Part shown: positions 18,259 to 27,826 of the stretch, piece by piece
Position numbering within the stretch: position 1 is the first letter of the stretch
Layout of the letters: each line of letters opens with the position of its first letter
DNA from: Alkalihalophilus pseudofirmus OF4
GTDB lineage: Bacteria; Bacillota; Bacilli; Bacillales; Bacillaceae_D
Length of the DNA stretch: 64,000 bases
Reading direction: 5' to 3'
Assembly: GCF_000005825.2 (NCBI RefSeq)
Contig: NC_013791.2
Span: forward strand, 1,550,001-1,614,000
Notes under the pieces: generated by a model
Seen by the model: the letters and a program-made list of their open reading frames with translations, nothing else
Database searches by the model: none
What the model was told of the DNA's origin: nothing
Made by a program: the position numbers and the translations under genes

Positions 18259-19746
18259 ATGGGGAAGCCAACAGGTTTTATTGAGTATAAGAGAGAGAAT
18301 CCACTAAAAAAAGATCCTTTTGAACGAACAAAGAACTGGCAGGAATTTCAACTGCTTATGCCCGAAGCTAAATTAAGACAGCAAGGTGCACGCTGTATGG
18401 ACTGTGGAGTGCCTTTTTGTCAGGCTGGCACCTCTGTTCCTGGCTCAGCTGATATCGGCTGTCCGGTTTATAATTTAATTCCTGAATGGAATGACTTAGT
18501 TTATCGCGGTAAATGGCGTGAAGCGCTGGATCGCCTGCATAAAACGAATAACTTTCCTGAGTTCACTGGACGAGTGTGTCCTGCTCCGTGTGAAGGCTCT
18601 TGTACAGTAGCAATCTCTGATGACCCTGTAACAATTAAGAGCATAGAATACCATATTGTTGAACGAGGCTTCCAAGAAGGCTGGATCACAGCGAACCCTC
18701 CAAAAACAAGAACAGGTAAAAAAGTGGCTGTTGTAGGTTCTGGGCCTGCTGGTTTAGCGGCTGCTGCTCAGTTAAATAAAGCAGGGCACTTGGTTACAGT
18801 ATTTGAGAGAGAAGACCGCATTGGCGGACTTTTGACATATGGAATTCCTGATGTGAAACTTGCATACCAAATTGTAGACCGACGCGTGAGAATTCTTGAA
18901 GAAGAAGGAATTGAGTTTAAGCCTAACACAACGGTTGGTCAAGATATCACATCAGAACAGCTTGAGAGTGAGTTTGACGCGGTAATTTTATGTACTGGAG
19001 CTACGAAACCGCGTGAGGTAGAAGTAGAAGGCCGTGATCTAAAAGGTATTCATTATGCTATGGACTTTTTAACGGCTAATACAAAAAGCTTATTAAACTC
19101 TGATCATAAAGACGGAGAATTTATTTCTGCAAAAGATCAGCATGTGATTGTTATTGGCGGCGGTGATACGGGCGCAGACTGTATTACAACATCAGTCAGA
19201 CATGGTGCAGCATCCATTACGCAGTTTGATATTAACCGTCAAAAGGGTGCAGATCGTACAGCTGATAATCCTTGGCCGCTGTTTCCATATGTACATCAAA
19301 TTGAGGACGGGCATAAGGAAGCATTTGCCGTTTACGGGGAAGACCCGCGTGCTTATCAGCTTATGACCACAAAATTTGTTGGTGATGAAGAAGGAAATGT
19401 ACGTGAACTTCATACGATTGCCGTGGAAACGACGATTGGTGAAGACGGGGTGAAAGTGCGTACACCGATTGAAGGTTCTGAGAAGGTTTGGAAGGCAGAT
19501 TTAGTTTTATTAGCTGTCGGATTTACAGGACCTGAACAAGAGCTCATTGATCAAATGAAACTTGAAACAACTAAAAGGCAGACTTTAAAAGCTGATTACG
19601 GAAAATACGCGACGAATAAAGAGGGCGTATTTGCAGCTGGAGATAATCGCCGAGGTCAAAGTCTTGTTGTATGGGCGATTCATGAAGGCCGTGAAGCTGC
19701 AAGAGAGTGTGATCGTTTCTTAATGGGAAGCTCGAACTTGCCATAA
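18259..19746 (+). CDS. gltB: glutamate synthase, small subunit
   Basis: This 495-residue flavoprotein feeds electrons from NADPH to the large subunit. The N-terminal part holds two cysteine clusters for 4Fe-4S centres (RCMDCGVPFCQ, then GCPVYN, and CPAPCEGSC). FAD binding is at GSGPAGLAAA near residue 157 and NADPH binding at GGGDTGADC near 300; a C-terminal AAGDNRRGQSLVV completes the FAD site. TTTGGAG precedes the ATG at 18259. It forms an operon with gltA and ends at a strong terminator. Confidence 0.97.
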   Translation: MGKPTGFIEYKRENPLKKDPFERTKNWQEFQLLMPEAKLRQQGARCMDCGVPFCQAGTSVPGSADIGCPVYNLIPEWNDLVYRGKWREALDRLHKTNNFPEFTGRVCPAPCEGSCTVAISDDPVTIKSIEYHIVERGFQEGWITANPPKTRTGKKVAVVGSGPAGLAAAAQLNKAGHLVTVFEREDRIGGLLTYGIPDVKLAYQIVDRRVRILEEEGIEFKPNTTVGQDITSEQLESEFDAVILCTGATKPREVEVEGRDLKGIHYAMDFLTANTKSLLNSDHKDGEFISAKDQHVIVIGGGDTGADCITTSVRHGAASITQFDINRQKGADRTADNPWPLFPYVHQIEDGHKEAFAVYGEDPRAYQLMTTKFVGDEEGNVRELHTIAVETTIGEDGVKVRTPIEGSEKVWKADLVLLAVGFTGPEQELIDQMKLETTKRQTLKADYGKYATNKEGVFAAGDNRRGQSLVVWAIHEGREAARECDRFLMGSSNLP

Positions 19747-19760
19747 GAGTGAATCGTTAA

Positions 19761-19813
19761 GGATATGTGTCAGGGCGGCCTTTAAGGTCTCCCATAATGA
19801 CACATATTTTTTA
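19761..19813 (+). terminator. intrinsic terminator after gltB
   Basis: ATATGTGTCA and TGACACATAT form the base of a long stem that runs into TTTTTT. Confidence 0.85.
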
Positions 19814-19910
19814 TGGAAAATATCGTAGCGTTTTCATAGGTTTCATGAGAAAATAAAGTAGAGTGAAAATTATAATTATAAAATGAAAACTATGAAAGGG
19901 CGTGTGTACG

Positions 19911-20561
19911 ATGATGCCATGGATGAAAAGGGGTCTCGTTATCTCATCTGCCCTCCTGACCTTAGGTATATTTGTTCCACCAAATGAATATGTCAAAGAA
20001 GTGCAAGCACAAGCACCCGCAAAGTCTATAGGAGAGAGTAGTGAGAAACCACTCGTTTATAAAGTTAATGAGACAAGCTATGAGCTGTATCATGACGTCT
20101 TACCTTTAAGTACCGATCATTATATTCACAGAGATTCCTCCTCACAAGAAGTATTTACTGAATATGTTATGAATTATATGTACGATCAAAGCATGATGAA
20201 GTTTGGTTCTGCGATAGCAGGTAAGATCGAAGAACCATTTAAGCAAGAAATCCTTCCAAAATTAAAAGATATTCTGATTGATACAACAAGCGATTTAACA
20301 AAAGAAGAGTGGGAACAAGTCACTCTCTCTAAACATCCTGCAGCAGGGCTCGGAGAGAAAATTGTCCATTTGTATAATCAAGAGAGCGGAGAAGATCTGC
20401 TTCGTTTTCATGTAAGACGAGATCATCCGCCTAAACAAGGTTACTTATTTAATTTTCATTACCATACCTACCTAGATCAATTTGAGAAACACCATGACCT
20501 GGGTAGCATTTATTGGGGAAAGGACAGTCCGCCTCAATGGATGTCTGTAAACCGTGTCTAA
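19911..20561 (+). CDS. ypjP: YpjP-like secreted or membrane-anchored protein
   Basis: This 216-residue protein has an N-terminal hydrophobic signal (MKRGLVISSALLTLGIFVPP) and then a hydrophilic domain ending in DLGSIYWGKDSPPQWMS, the closing motif of Bacillus YpjP proteins. The function is unknown; the location is probably the outer face of the membrane. The start is uncertain between ATG 19911 and GTG 19902. It is a single-gene unit closed by an intrinsic terminator at about 20549-20580. Confidence 0.78.
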   Translation: MMPWMKRGLVISSALLTLGIFVPPNEYVKEVQAQAPAKSIGESSEKPLVYKVNETSYELYHDVLPLSTDHYIHRDSSSQEVFTEYVMNYMYDQSMMKFGSAIAGKIEEPFKQEILPKLKDILIDTTSDLTKEEWEQVTLSKHPAAGLGEKIVHLYNQESGEDLLRFHVRRDHPPKQGYLFNFHYHTYLDQFEKHHDLGSIYWGKDSPPQWMSVNRV

Positions 20562-20580
20562 TTAGATGCGGTTTTTTTGT
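20549..20580 (+). terminator. intrinsic terminator after ypjP
   Basis: AAACCG and CGGTTT flank an inner GTCTAATTAGAT palindrome; TTTTTTT follows. It overlaps the end of the gene. Confidence 0.8.
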
Positions 20581-20713
20581 ATTTTGTGTGACGACCCACT
20601 GACATCTATCCAAGTTAATGATAATATAGACCTATGAATATATAAGTGCATTCTGATGTCTTAACTAATATTGTTGATAAAGAATGAGTATAAAGATAGA
20701 AAAGAGTGGTGTT

Positions 20714-21109
20714 ATGAGCAAGCAGATCGTAATGGTTGTCATGTCCGCTGTTATGTTTATAACAGTCTGGGCAATCGTTATTTTTCAATTTAATGCAAAA
20801 ACGAGTGAACCCATTGAAATAAAAGAACCGTTAGACCTCGCGGTGATGGATAGTGAAACCACTTCTGATCGAGTGATTCCGCTGCCTGATTCTATTACAG
20901 ATGAAAGTCATTCCTTGGTCGATGAAAGTATTGATCCATCATTAGAAGTGATAGAAGAAGGGTCATCAGAAGAATTTGTTCAAGAAAATCAGGGGTTAGT
21001 TACAGAGTCTGGTGTGCTGATCGATTTAAGATTATATGATTTCAGTGATATATCTACTGCTGATGGCATACCTATTGAAGGTATTTTATCAAAATTAAAC
21101 TTAGAATAA
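20714..21109 (+). CDS. single-pass membrane protein, function unknown
   Basis: This 131-residue protein has one N-terminal transmembrane helix (about residues 5-24, VMVVMSAVMFITVWAIVIF) and a strongly acidic, serine-rich extracytoplasmic tail. No family is recognised. The ATG at 20714 sits nearer to a plausible ribosome site (GAGTGGTG) than the ATG at 20684. Low-complexity acidic tails of this kind are common in poorly conserved Bacillus envelope proteins. Confidence 0.6.
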   Translation: MSKQIVMVVMSAVMFITVWAIVIFQFNAKTSEPIEIKEPLDLAVMDSETTSDRVIPLPDSITDESHSLVDESIDPSLEVIEEGSSEEFVQENQGLVTESGVLIDLRLYDFSDISTADGIPIEGILSKLNLE

Positions 21110-21265
21110 CGGTCGATTAACATAGGAAATTTGTTTGAAAAGCTGTGTTTTACATGAATTCATTAGATTTTCAAGAATTCCCTCTCATCTTTTACATAGT
21201 TTTGGTACGATAGTATGGTAGCCAACGTGTGAAACTTGGGGGGATTTTTTTATGGAAGTGATTTT

Positions 21266-21517
21266 ATGGAAATGAAGAAAGAAACAAAATCTAGTCCGCT
21301 ATGGCTTAAATGGGCGCTCAGAGTGGTGCTAGGATATGCCGCTTTGCTTGCTCTTATTTTAGCGATAACGATTATCGTAATCCTTGTAACGTTTACATTA
21401 ATTGTTATTGACGGGGTAACGGAATCGAGCCGATTAGGTCAATTCTCTGAACAATATTTAGTCCCAGTATCAGAGTTCATGTGGAATCTCTTTACATGGT
21501 TAGTTCCTGGGCTTTAG
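21266..21517 (+). CDS. small membrane protein
   Basis: This 83-residue protein has a basic N-terminus (MKKETKSSPLWLKW) and one long hydrophobic helix (about residues 18-48), possibly a second near the C-terminus. No homologue is recognised. GGAAGTG lies just before the ATG at 21266. It is followed after 11 bases by another small membrane protein gene and then kapB, so the three may share a transcript. Confidence 0.6.
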   Translation: MEMKKETKSSPLWLKWALRVVLGYAALLALILAITIIVILVTFTLIVIDGVTESSRLGQFSEQYLVPVSEFMWNLFTWLVPGL

Positions 21518-21528
21518 GTGGTGATATA

Positions 21529-21714
21529 ATGGAAGAAGGCCTGATCTTAGTCCTTTTTGCCATGCTGTTTTTTCTTTTAACTGGTGTTTTCGGCGGGATT
21601 GGTATTTATCAAGCTCTTCATAATCAAAAGAAAAAAGCAACGTGGTTTTTAATTATTGGATTTATTTGTATTATTACGTTTATTATTTTTACCTTTTTAG
21701 GAGCCATGCATTAA
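21529..21714 (+). CDS. small two-helix membrane protein
   Basis: This 61-residue protein has two hydrophobic helices joined by a short basic loop (NQKKKATW), giving a hairpin topology. The ATG at 21529 follows TAGGTGGTG; the longer frame from 21481 overlaps the upstream gene. No family is recognised. It lies 17 bases upstream of kapB, suggesting co-transcription. Confidence 0.62.
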   Translation: MEEGLILVLFAMLFFLLTGVFGGIGIYQALHNQKKKATWFLIIGFICIITFIIFTFLGAMH

Positions 21715-21731
21715 GCAGGAGGTGAGTTCTG

Positions 21732-22100
21732 TTGTCTATTGTTCAAGCAAAGTATAAAACAGGTGTTTATATTGGAGAAGTAGTAGAGATGCGAGAATCA
21801 GAACAAAGAGGGCTTATTAAAGTGCTGGCTGTTTTGAAGCACCCTACTCAAGGCGATCTGCACAATCCTAAACAGACAGAAGGAGTCTTCTTTCATCAAC
21901 GTAAGGCTTTAGCCGAGTTTGAGAAGACATGGGTGCCGCTAGCAACAATTAAACCATATGAAGGGAATGTCCCTTCATATTCAGATTCTCTTCGCAGTGC
22001 GCTAGAGGAGAAGATCGATGAACTTACGCATAAACAGTCAGAGTTTAGTAATCAATCTTTAAAACATCTTCAAGAACTAAAAGACGAGTATGGGTTATAA
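21732..22100 (+). CDS. kapB: kinase-associated protein B
   Basis: This 122-residue protein matches Bacillus KapB, an accessory lipid-independent partner needed for KinB signalling into the sporulation phosphorelay. The diagnostic stretch is IKVLAVLKHPTQGDLHNPKQ, followed by YEGNVPSYSDSL and a C-terminal LKELK-type helix. The start is TTG at 21732 after GCAGGAGGTGA. No kinB lies next to it here; the two upstream genes encode small membrane proteins. A bidirectional hairpin separates it from the pucR-type gene. Confidence 0.92.
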   Translation: MSIVQAKYKTGVYIGEVVEMRESEQRGLIKVLAVLKHPTQGDLHNPKQTEGVFFHQRKALAEFEKTWVPLATIKPYEGNVPSYSDSLRSALEEKIDELTHKQSEFSNQSLKHLQELKDEYGL

Positions 22101-22113
22101 TACTCGTCTTTTA
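22078..22113. terminator. bidirectional terminator between kapB and regulator gene
   Basis: AAAAGACGAGTAT and ATACTCGTCTTTT form a long stem covering the kapB stop, with T or A runs on both sides, serving both convergent genes. Confidence 0.88.
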
Positions 22114-23781
22114 TTGTTCTTCTTGGCCTGCACTCCATAACCTGGTGCTTAAATCTAGAAGAAATAAATCATCTGCATTATCAAGCGAACAACCTGTTAG
22201 TGCTTCAATTTTTCTTAAACGGTATAAGAGAGACTGCCGATGGAGGTTAAGTGCCCTTGCAGTCTGGCTGACATTCCCTTTATGGGAATGATAAGTCATA
22301 AACGTATGCAAAAGATCGATATTCCGCTCTTTAGAATAGTGAATCAATGAATCGAGTAAATGATTCGTAAACTCCGTAAGAACCGTTACCTCACTCATGG
22401 CTTCAATTAACCGGTCGATTTTAGTATCTGTAAACAGATTTCTGCTTCCTCGCCCATTTCGTTTTTTTCCTAAAGTCAGGGCTTTCTTTGCTTCTTGATA
22501 ACATTCTTGAAATAAATGATAGCCGTACTGCTTACTGATTCCCCAACTGAACTGAATAGATGGATAGAGAAAAGAAAGACGCTCTTCAAATTCATTAATA
22601 AAGCGCATGGCGCACTCTGCCGCTTGATCAAAAATGACTTCTAAAAAAATAATTAATTCATCTTGCTGATAGGTAATCATCGCTTTTAAAGCTTGTTTTT
22701 TGGCGATTTTCTCAGCCTCTTCTTCAATTTGCCGGATTTGGTAATGAAGCCAGTGATCATACGACATTTGAAGTTTATCCTCTTGTTCAAAACGTTGTTT
22801 GAAATATTCAGGAGTGGCAACAAGAGAGACATATGGCAAGTTCAGTCTGTAACCTAATGATTTAGCGCGTGAAGATAAGGTGTCACTAGAATGAACCCCG
22901 CCGCTAGCAAGCTCCCAAACAAAATCATCCCGAAGCAGCCATTCGGTTTCTTTGACAGCCGTCTCATGTAAAAAGAAGAGGGCAATCGCCGTAGATACAT
23001 GCTTAAGAAGCTTGCCCCATTCCTCATATTCAGTGCTGGCAAAAGGTTTTGGGCCAAAACCCCCTACAATGATATAGCCTTTCAACTGATTTGCTGATTC
23101 AACTCCGAGGACTAGTGCATAGTCTTCCTCGTATTGAAACCATTCTATCGTGCTTGAATGATTGAATATGATTCCATTCTCGGTAAGCTGTTTATGAAGA
23201 TATTGATTGAAGTGGGTTATTAAAGAAGAAGTGACTTGTTTGCTTGATCCATATAGACTCCCTCGGTTATCTGTGATAAGAACAGGTGCTTTTAGCGTAT
23301 TGGCAACATATTCACAAACATCCTGCAGCTTTTTTCCTTTTAAAATAAAGTCTAGTAAGGTTTCTTGTAAGGATTCTATTTGATGATAATGCTGCCTCTT
23401 TTTCGTATCAAGTAAATGGAGTGCTTCTTTAATCACATCTGAGAATCTAATATCCCATTCCATTTCAAGCAGAATAAAATCTTCTTTATTTGCTTTTTTA
23501 ATGATCTTCTCTGGAATCTGTTTAACAAACTTTCCGACAGCGATAGCCAGCCCGCTCGCTTTAGAGTCAATAATGTCACAGACGAAATCAAATAGTTGCT
23601 CATCATCCAAGCAGCCTACTGCTGTAGTGAGGATTAATTCATTTGGACGTACAAACTGCTCTACAGGGGCCTCAAGTGCTTGGATCCATTCCACTTTTTT
23701 TGTCTGTAAGTCAACGGACGTATGATGAACAGCATCTTTTAAAAGTGGTAATGATAACACTTCATCCATCGTGAGCTTCAT
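22111..23781 (-). CDS. PucR-family transcriptional regulator
   Basis: This 556-residue regulator has the PucR layout: N-terminal PucR domain (residues 1-125, MDEVLSLPLL to FSDVIKEALHLL), a middle GGDEF-like/CdaR sensor region (about 290-420), and a C-terminal helix-turn-helix (HSHKGNVSQTARALNLHRQ, then LLYRLRKIEALTGCSL). Family members include PucR and the proline regulator PutR, usually activators of nearby catabolic genes. It is divergent from a four-gene catabolic cluster and is the obvious candidate to control it. The effector is not predictable. Confidence 0.9.
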   Translation of the reverse strand: MKLTMDEVLSLPLLKDAVHHTSVDLQTKKVEWIQALEAPVEQFVRPNELILTTAVGCLDDEQLFDFVCDIIDSKASGLAIAVGKFVKQIPEKIIKKANKEDFILLEMEWDIRFSDVIKEALHLLDTKKRQHYHQIESLQETLLDFILKGKKLQDVCEYVANTLKAPVLITDNRGSLYGSSKQVTSSLITHFNQYLHKQLTENGIIFNHSSTIEWFQYEEDYALVLGVESANQLKGYIIVGGFGPKPFASTEYEEWGKLLKHVSTAIALFFLHETAVKETEWLLRDDFVWELASGGVHSSDTLSSRAKSLGYRLNLPYVSLVATPEYFKQRFEQEDKLQMSYDHWLHYQIRQIEEEAEKIAKKQALKAMITYQQDELIIFLEVIFDQAAECAMRFINEFEERLSFLYPSIQFSWGISKQYGYHLFQECYQEAKKALTLGKKRNGRGSRNLFTDTKIDRLIEAMSEVTVLTEFTNHLLDSLIHYSKERNIDLLHTFMTYHSHKGNVSQTARALNLHRQSLLYRLRKIEALTGCSLDNADDLFLLDLSTRLWSAGQEEQ

Positions 23782-23955
23782 CTAATCCCCCCTTTCTTCT
23801 TATTGTAAAAGAAAGGAATTCAACGCCGCAATCATTTTCAGAACATTTGTATAATTTATCTAGGGATGCTGGTGTTTTTTCATACAGTTTTGCGAATGAT
23901 TTTATTTGGCTTACTCGCGTAGGATGGATGTATAGATGAAAGGGGCTGATCGTCA
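23782..23955. promoter_or_regulatory. divergent control region of regulator and catabolic cluster
   Basis: The 174 bases between the pucR-type gene and the PLP-enzyme gene must hold both promoters. A TATAAT-like box (TTGTATAATTT near 23850) is visible. No inverted repeat stood out clearly as an operator. Confidence 0.5.
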
Positions 23956-25140
23956 ATGAAACAACACACTCCAAAGGATGGAACAAAAAGCGTATGGTCA
24001 GGTGAAAAAGCCGCTCTAGTGCACGGGGCATCTCAAGTACCTGTTGTAAACAGTGTAGCCTTTACGTATGACGATATAGATGAGTGGTATGAGGTCGCAA
24101 TAGGAAAAAGGGCTGGCCACATATATGGTCGAAACACAAATCCTACAGTTCAAGCGTTTGAGGAAAAACTTCGCATATTAGAAAATGCAGAAGCTTGTAC
24201 TAGTTTTTCAACTGGAATGGCTGCCATCTCTAATTCCCTTTTAACCTTTCTCAAACCTGGTGACCGCATTGTCTCTTTAAAAGACACGTACGGCGGGACA
24301 AATAAAATCTTTAGTGAATTCCTTCCTCGGTTAAATATTGAGGTGACGTTAGTGAATACAGGTGATCACGATGAAATGGAAGAAGAAATTGCTAAGGGAT
24401 GCACACTCGTCTATTTAGAAACCCCGACTAACCCAACGGTTAAGATTACTGATCTTGCGCGTATTATAAAGGCTGCAAAAAAAGTAGGTGCATTGACATT
24501 TGTTGATAATACATTTGCAACGCCTATTAACCAGAAACCGCTTGCTCTTGGTGCTGATCTAGTTTTACACAGTGCTACTAAATTTTTAGGAGGGCATGCT
24601 GATGCGCTAGGAGGGGCGGCACTTGGCAGCAAGCGTCTAGTTGAACAAATTTATCATTATCGTGAAATTAACGGAGCGACAATGGACCCGAATGCTGCCT
24701 ATCTTTTGCTGCGAGGAATGAAAACCTTAAAGCTAAGGGTAGAACAGCAGCAGAAAAATGCCCAGCAAGTAGCCGAGTTTTTGAAGAATCATGATAAAGT
24801 GCAAGAGGTTTATTATCCAGGATTAGAAGATCATCTTCATCATGAGATTGCAAAACAACAGATGACCGGGTTTGGCGGGATGCTAAGCTTTGCTCTAAAA
24901 GGTGAACTAGATGCTGTAAGAGCGTTTCTGCCGAAGCTGAAATTTGCCAATAAAGCAGCTAATCTTGGGGCCGTTGAAACAACTGTAGGGCCTGCTAGAA
25001 CAACAAGCCATGTTGAAAACACTCCGGAAGAGAGAGCGGCATTAGGAATTCCTGAAGGGCTCGTAAGATATTCTGCAGGGATTGAGGATATTTCTGATTT
25101 AATAGAGGATCTCAAAGGAGCACTTGATGCCATTGAATAG
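23956..25140 (+). CDS. Cys/Met metabolism PLP-dependent enzyme (cystathionine gamma-synthase-like)
   Basis: This 394-residue enzyme belongs to the trans-sulfuration family. It shows YGRNTNPTV near residue 55, SFSTGMAAI, the PLP aspartate segment VDNTFATP and the PLP lysine in SATKFLGGHADALGG. Members carry out alpha,gamma-eliminations or replacements on homoserine-derived or sulfur amino acids. Sequence alone does not separate synthase, gamma-lyase and related activities. It is the first gene of a cluster with homoserine dehydrogenase, aldehyde dehydrogenase and an ectoine-hydrolase-like protein, which points to catabolism rather than methionine synthesis. Confidence 0.88.
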   Translation: MKQHTPKDGTKSVWSGEKAALVHGASQVPVVNSVAFTYDDIDEWYEVAIGKRAGHIYGRNTNPTVQAFEEKLRILENAEACTSFSTGMAAISNSLLTFLKPGDRIVSLKDTYGGTNKIFSEFLPRLNIEVTLVNTGDHDEMEEEIAKGCTLVYLETPTNPTVKITDLARIIKAAKKVGALTFVDNTFATPINQKPLALGADLVLHSATKFLGGHADALGGAALGSKRLVEQIYHYREINGATMDPNAAYLLLRGMKTLKLRVEQQQKNAQQVAEFLKNHDKVQEVYYPGLEDHLHHEIAKQQMTGFGGMLSFALKGELDAVRAFLPKLKFANKAANLGAVETTVGPARTTSHVENTPEERAALGIPEGLVRYSAGIEDISDLIEDLKGALDAIE

Positions 25141-25174
25141 GAGGAAAGTATTCCATAAAGGCAGGTGATTTTAG

Positions 25175-26203
25175 GTGATCCAAAAAATAGCTCTTATTGG
25201 TTTTGGAGGCGTCGGGCAGGGAGTTGTTAAGCTCCTTAAAGAGAAAGAGTCCTCCCTTTTGAAAAAGTATGATCGTCAATTTAAAGTTGTCTCGATAGCT
25301 GATTTGTATAAAGGGGCTATCCATCATGATGAGGGTCTTGACCTAGATCGTGTAATTGAGTCCATTGAAAAAGACGGCACTCTTGATCATTATCCAGATC
25401 ACAGAGGTTTAGTGCGAGGCCTCTCAAGTGAAGAAACAATTAAGCAAACAAATGCCGACACGATTGTAGAGATGACCTTTACCAATATTGAAACAGGAGA
25501 GCCGGCGATTGCCCATTGCGAACTTGCCTTTACCCACAATAAAAATGTGGTGATGACCAATAAAGGGCCAGTCGCTTTAAAGAAAAAAGATTTAGAGGTG
25601 ATGGCTCGGGAACACGGAGTTAAGTTTTTCTATGAAGGTTCTGTCATGAGCGGTACACCGGCGATCAGGATGCCTAAGCTGACTCTTATGGGAAATGACT
25701 TTATCCGTGTGCGGGGAATTCTAAACGGAACAACCAACTATATGCTGACCCAAATGGAGGGCGGGATGAGTTATAAGGAGGCTTTAGAGAAAGCTAAAGC
25801 TCTTGGATATGCTGAGGCAGATCCAACTAGCGATGTGAGAGGGTATGATGTGCTTTATAAAGTAATGATCTTAGCGTCGGAGTTATTTGACCAAACCCTA
25901 ACAAAAGATGAGGTGCCTTGCATCGGCATTACTGAAATAACAGAAGAAGATATTGAGTTGGCCAATAAAGAAGGGAAGCGTTGGAAGTTAATTGGTACGG
26001 TTGAAAGGACAGATGAGGAAGTTGAAGCATCCGTAAAGCCTGTAAAGCTTGATTTGACAGACCCGCTCGCATCGATTGAAGGGGCATTGAATGCCATTAC
26101 TTATGAGTGTGATATTTCCGGTGACATTACGCTGGTAGGTGCAGGAGCTGGTATTCGGGAAACCGCCTTTGCTGTGTTAGTTGATTTACTCCATATTGAA
26201 TGA
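25175..26203 (+). CDS. homoserine dehydrogenase (short form, no ACT domain)
   Basis: This 342-residue NAD(P)-dependent enzyme interconverts aspartate semialdehyde and homoserine. It begins with the Rossmann motif GFGGVGQGVVKLL, and carries NKGPVALKK, the catalytic-domain signature RGILNGTTNYMLTQM and AEADPTSDVRGYD. The C-terminal ACT regulatory domain of the biosynthetic Bacillus enzyme is absent, so feedback control by threonine is unlikely. GTG start after GCAGGTGA. It lies 34 bases after the PLP-enzyme gene, suggesting an operon and a catabolic role. Confidence 0.88.
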   Translation: MIQKIALIGFGGVGQGVVKLLKEKESSLLKKYDRQFKVVSIADLYKGAIHHDEGLDLDRVIESIEKDGTLDHYPDHRGLVRGLSSEETIKQTNADTIVEMTFTNIETGEPAIAHCELAFTHNKNVVMTNKGPVALKKKDLEVMAREHGVKFFYEGSVMSGTPAIRMPKLTLMGNDFIRVRGILNGTTNYMLTQMEGGMSYKEALEKAKALGYAEADPTSDVRGYDVLYKVMILASELFDQTLTKDEVPCIGITEITEEDIELANKEGKRWKLIGTVERTDEEVEASVKPVKLDLTDPLASIEGALNAITYECDISGDITLVGAGAGIRETAFAVLVDLLHIE

Positions 26204-26296
26204 ATATATTGAATGAATATAAATGATTTCATTTAAGGTCTAATAATACAAACATCAACTAAGCTATCTTTATTCGTATAGAAGGAGGGGGATGTG

Positions 26297-27754
26297 ATGA
26301 GAGAACAAATGGTTATTGAAAGAATGCTGCTCGGGGGCAGGTGGGTAGAACGACAAGAATATTTGCAAGTCATGGACCCTGGCTCTAATACTTGTATTGC
26401 TACCGTTCCAAAAGCAACGAAAAAAGATGTCAAACGAGCGATCGAACTTGCAAAAAAAGGGGCCGGCATTTCAAAAAACTTACCTGTTTATAAAAGACAA
26501 TCTATCTTAATGGGTGCTGCAGAATATATTAATGAACATCAAGACCAGTTTGTTAGAACGATTGTTTTAGAGAGTAGTAAAACGGTGAAAGAAGCAGAGA
26601 AAGAAGTTAGAAGGTGTATAGAGACTATAAGGCTGAGTGCTGAAGAGGCCCGTCGTTTAAACGGTGAGACGATCCCCTTTTCTCAAATGAAAGGCCATGA
26701 ATCACGTATCGGTTATATTACGCATCAGCCAGTAGGTATTGTAGCGGCCATCACACCGTTTAATGATCCGCTCAATTTAGTAGCACATAAAGTCGGGCCT
26801 GCGATTGCTTGTGGAAATGCAGTGATTTTAAAACCCTCAAGTGAAACGCCTTTAAGTGCTTTGCGTCTTGCTGAAGCGTTTCTAGCAGCTGGATTACCTG
26901 ATGGCATCCTTTCAGTCCTGACAGGCAGCGGCAAGGAAATAGGGGATGAACTAGTATCTAATGAAGATGTAAGATTTGTATCATTTACAGGCGGCTATGA
27001 AACAGGGGTGGGGATCACTCAAAAAGCTGGCGTGAAAAAAATGGCCATGGAGCTTGGTTCAAATGCTCCAACCATCGTTCTTCAAGATGCTGATCTTAAG
27101 GAAGCTGTAGAGGCATGTGTCGATGGAGCTTTTGGTGTGGCTGGTCAGAACTGTATCGGTGTACAGAGGGTCTATGTAGAGAACATGGTGTATGAACGAT
27201 TTACAAGTCAATTTGTAGAAAAAACGAAGCAGTTAAAAGTTGGTGAAAAGAAGGATCCTGCAACCGATATCGGTCCTATGATCTCTGAGAAAGAAGCAAG
27301 GCGCGTTGAAGCGTGGATTAAAGAGGCTGTAACAAATGGTGCTAATCTGCTTTGCGGGGGAAAGCGTTACGGAGCGTATGTAACACCTGCTGTTCTCGTT
27401 AATGTTGGCAAAGAGGAGAAAATCATTCAAGAAGAAGTGTTTGGTCCAGTTGTGTCCATCCTGCCGGTATCATCTCTTGAAGAAGCAGTAAATTTAGCAA
27501 ATGACAGTTGTTATGGACTTCAGGCTGGTTTATTTACATCCAATATCGATGCTGCTTTTTATGCGATCGAAGAACTCGAAGTAGGTGGTGTGATAATTAA
27601 CGATAGCAGTGATGTACGAATAGATGGGATGCCTTTTGGAGGTGTAAAACGCTCAGGACTGGGGCGAGAAGGAATTAAATATGCCATGGAAGCAATGACA
27701 GAGGAGAAAGTGGTAGCCTTTCGAGTGAACAATTCGATGAAAAAAACAGATTAA
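26297..27754 (+). CDS. aldehyde dehydrogenase
   Basis: This 485-residue NAD(P)-dependent aldehyde dehydrogenase has the catalytic cysteine in GVAGQNCIGVQRV near residue 285, the general-base glutamate in MELGSNAPTIVL, and the coenzyme segment FTGGYETG. The C-terminal PFGGVKRSGLGREG motif is intact. In this context it could oxidise a semialdehyde such as aspartate semialdehyde, the step DoeC performs in ectoine breakdown, but the substrate is not readable from sequence. GGAGGGGG precedes the ATG at 26297. Confidence 0.88.
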   Translation: MREQMVIERMLLGGRWVERQEYLQVMDPGSNTCIATVPKATKKDVKRAIELAKKGAGISKNLPVYKRQSILMGAAEYINEHQDQFVRTIVLESSKTVKEAEKEVRRCIETIRLSAEEARRLNGETIPFSQMKGHESRIGYITHQPVGIVAAITPFNDPLNLVAHKVGPAIACGNAVILKPSSETPLSALRLAEAFLAAGLPDGILSVLTGSGKEIGDELVSNEDVRFVSFTGGYETGVGITQKAGVKKMAMELGSNAPTIVLQDADLKEAVEACVDGAFGVAGQNCIGVQRVYVENMVYERFTSQFVEKTKQLKVGEKKDPATDIGPMISEKEARRVEAWIKEAVTNGANLLCGGKRYGAYVTPAVLVNVGKEEKIIQEEVFGPVVSILPVSSLEEAVNLANDSCYGLQAGLFTSNIDAAFYAIEELEVGGVIINDSSDVRIDGMPFGGVKRSGLGREGIKYAMEAMTEEKVVAFRVNNSMKKTD

Positions 27755-27826
27755 AATCAATGGATCACTGAAAAAGGCATCATTATTTATGTGAAATGAA
27801 GCTTGTAATAGGATAGGGGTGGGGAT

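Noticed and set aside
23880-23925. Sigma-54-type promoter before the catabolic cluster
   Set aside because: A TTGGC..GC pattern is present but the spacing between the GG and GC elements is wrong, and the regulator is not an enhancer-binding type.
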